Assembly (NCBI RefSeq): GCF_000234665.1
Contig: NC_018334.1
Span: 744,001-808,000 of the forward strand
From: Leishmania mexicana MHOM/GT/2001/U1103
Taxonomy: Eukaryota; Euglenozoa; Kinetoplastea; Trypanosomatida; Trypanosomatidae
Length of the DNA stretch: 64,000 nt
Direction of reading: 5' to 3'
Shown: piece by piece, positions 60,747 through 64,000 of the stretch
Position numbering within the stretch: the stretch's first letter is position 1
Layout: every line of letters begins with the position of its first letter
Position numbers and translations under genes: made by a program
Notes under the pieces: generated by a model
The model's database searches: none
What the model was told of the DNA's origin: nothing
Seen by the model: the letters and a program-made list of their open reading frames with translations, nothing else

Positions 60747-61393
60747 AGGTAGTTGAGGTTGGACCTTCTCTAGTGAGCGGGCTGAGGGGCGGCTCTACCT
60801 ACATGATGGACTGACTATGCTGCGAGTGATGCCATTGATATTGGCGTAGGACTGAAACTAAACACGGGTTGAAGCGGTGTGGCAGACACGTGAACATCAG
60901 CACAATGCTGCAGATCATGATGAAGACGGTGGCCCGCGCGGAGAGGCTGTGATACGTAACGCGCGAAGAGAACGCTGGGTAGGGGGCTCGATCGTGGACT
61001 GGTGAAGGTGGTAGAGCCGGTAGGCTCAAGATAGCGCACCTCCACCAATGCAGTGAGCGCCGCAACAGACACGTCCTTGACTATCATGGTGACCGACTCT
61101 TTACGCCCGTGTAGGTCCTGCTTTGGTATGCGAGTGTCTGCCTGTGCAAGCGCACGACAGACAACCCAGCTCAGGAGGGCAGGTGAGAATAAGGATAGGG
61201 AACGAAAACCAAGTCCCCACCCCCGTAAAAACGAAAAGTAACACCGAAGCCAACGGGGGATGCGAAGGGAGGGGGGGGGGAGGAGGATGGAGCGCGCGCG
61301 CGAAACAGCGAAAGGAGTTGGAACACCAACACGCTTTATATCCCACACCACTGCGCACTTTACGATATCGTCCGGACATATACAGCGAGAGAG

Positions 61394-61421
<28 letters not shown>
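61394..61421. repeat. CA dinucleotide run
   Basis: About fourteen CA units, the longest in the window. Confidence 0.9.
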
Positions 61422-61425
<4 letters not shown>

Positions 61426-62428
61426 GCGGGTTTTGGAGTTGGGTGTGGCCGGCGCTGGACGCAAAGGGGTTGGGCTGTTGAAGAGAGGGGGAACGCGGAG
61501 ACTTGTGTACCCGGACAGACCGCTCAGACAGATGTATGTCGAGCAGCGGAAAAAAAAATCTGCAAGAAAGAGATACAGGACGGGATGGGCGCAAATGTGT
61601 GCATATCCGGCTGTTCAGGAGCGTGTGAGGGGTGCGGGCTGTTGAGATGACAAAGCGGGGCATCGACCCTGGTGAGTACACGAGAGCCGCACCACTACGG
61701 AGGATGTGTGTCTGCGCCACTGTAATATGCAGACCCGTTCGGCTACGCTGCAGGTCCTGAAACAGTCCAGTAAGGGCGAGGGAGGGACAGAAGGCGGGAG
61801 TAAGAAAAACGGGGAGAGGCACAGATGCGACGATAGAAGGTGCCCAGTCCAGGTCTGAGCCGGTGAGGATATAGCGAGCATCATGATCATCGGGGACGGA
61901 TATGAAGGCGGCGCGTGGGGTGGAGGAGTGGGGAGGACTTTGCCTCTTCAGAGATTGGGGCCGCGAGTTTTACGATGGCGGAGAGAGAGGAGGAGGAGGC
62001 AGCAGGGAGTCGTTGCTGCTGCCATAGTCTCGCGGTTACCTGTAGATTGCTTGGCCGAGCACAGCTCAGGGTTTGTTTGTATGGAGGGCCTTGAGCGCGA
62101 AAGAGGACACGGCCTGCGCGGGCATGTCCACGAGAGAGAGAGAGGCGGAAGGGGAGGGGATAAGAGCAACATGCAACGCCGCCACTTCACCTGGGCCACG
62201 TCTTCGGGGGTTTATCTCACGTGAGCGCCCGCATACGGGACCAGCTTATATATTTGTGCGTGTGTGTAGCGCAGGGGTTTAGTTAAGAAAAACGCTGCTT
62301 GCCGCCTCCTATATTCGTGATCGCGCCGTGCCTTTAACGAAAAATAGAGGGGAGGGTGTCATCATGGGATTGGGGAGGGAGAGGAAGAGAGTAAGTGAGG
62401 GTCTGAGAACTATGCCTCTCTTGATTCT

Positions 62429-63652
62429 CTACTGCTGCTTGCACTCCTGCTGCGGAGGCTGCTGACCTGCAGCACCACCACGCCCGCCACGGCCACCAGG
62501 CGTAGCACCACCGCCGCGCTGACGGACGATGTTGCGGAAGTTCGATGCGCCAGCTGGCGCCTCGTCTTCGTCATCGTCTTCGTCCTCGTCCTTCTCCTCG
62601 TCCTCGCTGTCGCTCTCCTCATCCTCACTGTTTCCAAAGCCGTACTGCTCGCGCAGCTCCTTGCCGGTCTCCACCACAGCTTCGCCAGTGTAGTAGAAGA
62701 TGGCGCGCGGCACCACCGCCTGCGTCAGCGCCGTCCCGACCTCGACGTCCATCTCCATCTCTTGCTCGAGGAAGTCTTCATCGTCGCCATCCTCATCATC
62801 ATCATCCTTGTCTGGGTTGGGCGGGGAGAAGAAGTTGAAGAAGGACTCGCACGGATCTTCGCGCTCCACGACACGCATCTGGCCGGTCTTCTTGTTGCGC
62901 TGCTTCTTCTGCTTGACGGTCACGGTCAGGTTCTTCTTCGAGGACTTCCAGTTGATGTCGCAGCCAACCACGTCTGTGATGCGCGGCTCGCCGTGGTCCT
63001 CGTCGTACTCGGTGTGGTATTCCTTCGTGAGCGTTTCATTTGTGAAGTAATCGTTGGGAGAAAAGTGGAAGACGAGGCGGTCGCCCTTCTCCGGGTCACC
63101 CTCGACAAACCCGCGCTCGATGTCAGTAAGGTGCATGAGGGCGTCACGGTCCTTCTCAGTAATCATGCTGTTCACGGCTTCCGAGTTGCTCATGGCGGTC
63201 AGCCAAAACGCCGGGATGCCGCCGGACGGGCTCGCCGCCGCCTTAGCCAGTGCGCTGTTCTGCTTCTCATCCACCGGATCGACAAACTTCACACCCTTCT
63301 TCGCCGGAGCAGCATCGTCCTTCTTCTCCGGCTCGGTGGGCGCCGCCGTGCAACCAATGCCCTGCAGCTCCTCCTCCGTGATGTCGCGTGTGCCCGTGAC
63401 TATTTCCTTGCGAACAGCGAAGAGCTTCTGGTTCTCTGCGGCGCACTCGTTGGCCAGCGCCGCAATCTCAGCACGCAGGCGCTGGCGCACCTCGTAGTAC
63501 TCCTTCAGTAGGCCCTGCAGCGCGTACACGCGGCGGCGCTCTGCGACGGTCATCTCTGTCATGACGGCAACCATGTCCACCTCACTGCTGCTCGCCTCCG
63601 AGGTATCGGTGGCGGTGCGCGCCATCGGGTCCACGTGCACCTGAGATGGCAT
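62429..63652 (-). CDS. Nucleosome assembly protein (NAP1 family) with Gly/Arg tail
   Basis: ATG at 63652, TAG at 62429-62431, 407 aa, close to the usual 350-420. NAP1 proteins are histone H2A-H2B chaperones that shuttle between cytosol and nucleus. The NAP domain is clear: a long N-terminal dimerisation helix (VYALQGLLKEYYEVRQRLRAE), IPAFWLTAMSN, MHLTDIERGFVEGDPEKGDRLVFHFSPNDYFTNETLTKEYH, DINWKSSKKNLTV, ESFFNFFSPP, then acidic stretches DKDDDDEDGDDEDF and IFYYTGEAV. A second long acidic tract (about 342-366) follows. The last 30 residues are unusual: VRQRGGGATPGGRGGRGGAAG, an RGG-like tail in place of an acidic end, which suggests RNA binding or arginine methylation. A clear splice acceptor lies about 80 nt upstream of the ATG. 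Confidence 0.92.
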   Translation of the reverse strand: MPSQVHVDPMARTATDTSEASSSEVDMVAVMTEMTVAERRRVYALQGLLKEYYEVRQRLRAEIAALANECAAENQKLFAVRKEIVTGTRDITEEELQGIGCTAAPTEPEKKDDAAPAKKGVKFVDPVDEKQNSALAKAAASPSGGIPAFWLTAMSNSEAVNSMITEKDRDALMHLTDIERGFVEGDPEKGDRLVFHFSPNDYFTNETLTKEYHTEYDEDHGEPRITDVVGCDINWKSSKKNLTVTVKQKKQRNKKTGQMRVVEREDPCESFFNFFSPPNPDKDDDDEDGDDEDFLEQEMEMDVEVGTALTQAVVPRAIFYYTGEAVVETGKELREQYGFGNSEDEESDSEDEEKDEDEDDDEDEAPAGASNFRNIVRQRGGGATPGGRGGRGGAAGQQPPQQECKQQ

Positions 63653-64000
63653 CGTTACCGGTGCTGAAGTGATGGGTAGGAGGCTTGGACAGTCGAGGAA
63701 AAGGGAAAGCTGAGGCGCCCAGACAAGAGGTGCTGAGCGCGTAGGACGGAGGAGGAAATCAAGAGAAGAAAAAGAGAGAGAGAGCTGCAGACGACAGAGA
63801 GGGGAAGGAGGGGGCGCAAGAGAATGGCAAGAGGTGAGCAGATGAGAATGGTGGTGGTAGCGGTGGTGGGGAGGGATACGATGAGGGACATAGGCAAGCC
63901 AGCTCTGTGCTGTGTGGGCAGGAAAAGGATATGCGGGCGCGATTCAAATCGCACCACCACTCCATCGGCGGTTGCACACGTCCCATCAGTATCCATCGGA
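63653..64000. other. 5' flank of the NAP gene
   Basis: About 350 bp of pyrimidine-rich (transcribed-strand) sequence carrying the predicted splice acceptor. No gene seen before the window edge. Confidence 0.55.
63733..63784 (-). promoter_or_regulatory. Predicted spliced-leader acceptor for NAP gene
   Basis: On the minus strand a long C/T tract (63784-63744) is followed by CAG, with AG at 63734-63733, giving a 5' UTR of about 80 nt before the ATG at 63652. Confidence 0.6.

Larger units (their letters stand above)
59007..62428. other. Long intergenic region
   Basis: About 3.4 kb. Contains CA runs at 59478-59492 and 61394-61421, a retroposon-like fragment near 60015-60115, and a small uncertain open frame at 60396-60746. 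A hydrophobic stretch can be read on the minus strand at about 60850-60930, but its frame has no suitable ATG. Confidence 0.5.

Noticed and set aside
60815..61822. 335-codon minus-strand frame
   Set aside because: Mostly translation of simple repeats and CA runs (a Cys/Val stretch), with no conserved block.
1..64000. tRNA, rRNA, spliced-leader RNA or CRISPR arrays
   Set aside because: I looked for tRNA B-box-like sequences, telomeric repeats and regularly spaced repeats and found none with supporting context.

Overview
This window looks like nuclear DNA of a trypanosomatid, most likely Leishmania or a close relative. All 20 supported coding units (19 genes and one thiolase pseudogene) lie on the minus strand. 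None shows an intron, and they are separated by 0.3 to 5.5 kb of low-complexity DNA rich in CA/GT runs and in tracts that are pyrimidine-rich on the transcribed strand. That is the layout of one kinetoplastid polycistronic unit read from right to left, with each mRNA released by trans-splicing and polyadenylation. The protein families are eukaryotic and kinetoplastid-like. I cannot name the species from sequence alone. Two runs of exactly 100 N (5008-5107 and 28621-28720) are scaffold gaps of unknown true size.

In transcription order (right to left), the right part (64.0-40.0 kb) holds: a nucleosome assembly protein with an RGG-like tail; a probable mitochondrial protein of unknown function; a single-pass membrane protein; a large cullin-like protein; an unknown 706-residue protein; a mitochondrial PPR protein; and a karyopherin-beta/transportin-like protein whose coding region runs to 35.7 kb. 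From 35.1 to 28.7 kb come a pair of diverged tandem paralogues with a shared Cys/His-rich motif, the replication factor GINS subunit Psf3, and a MYND zinc-finger protein cut by the second gap.

The 28.6-25.6 kb stretch is full of homopolymer runs and carries a near-identical copy of a 431-base stretch from 16.4-16.9 kb; I read it as low-quality or mis-scaffolded sequence. Next comes a complete 3-ketoacyl-CoA thiolase gene (24.6-23.3 kb). Downstream of it is a 1,200-base near-perfect partial duplicate that has lost both ends and looks like a pseudogene. Then follow a YjjX-type NTP phosphatase, diphthine synthase (Dph5) and a leucine-rich-repeat protein. From 15.4 to 8.9 kb, four of five genes look mitochondrial: a bL36-like ribosomal protein, a twin CX9C protein, a small membrane protein and a ribosomal mL43-type protein. 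The last gene (6.7-5.5 kb) is a low-complexity protein of unknown function, followed by 5.5 kb with no convincing gene.

The genes do not form one pathway, as is normal for trypanosomatid transcription units, but the mitochondrial cluster at 9-15 kb and the tandem paralogue pair at 32-35 kb are notable. Several open frames extend upstream of the first ATG only through non-ATG codons; starts were moved to real ATGs, in some cases supported by a nearby predicted splice acceptor.
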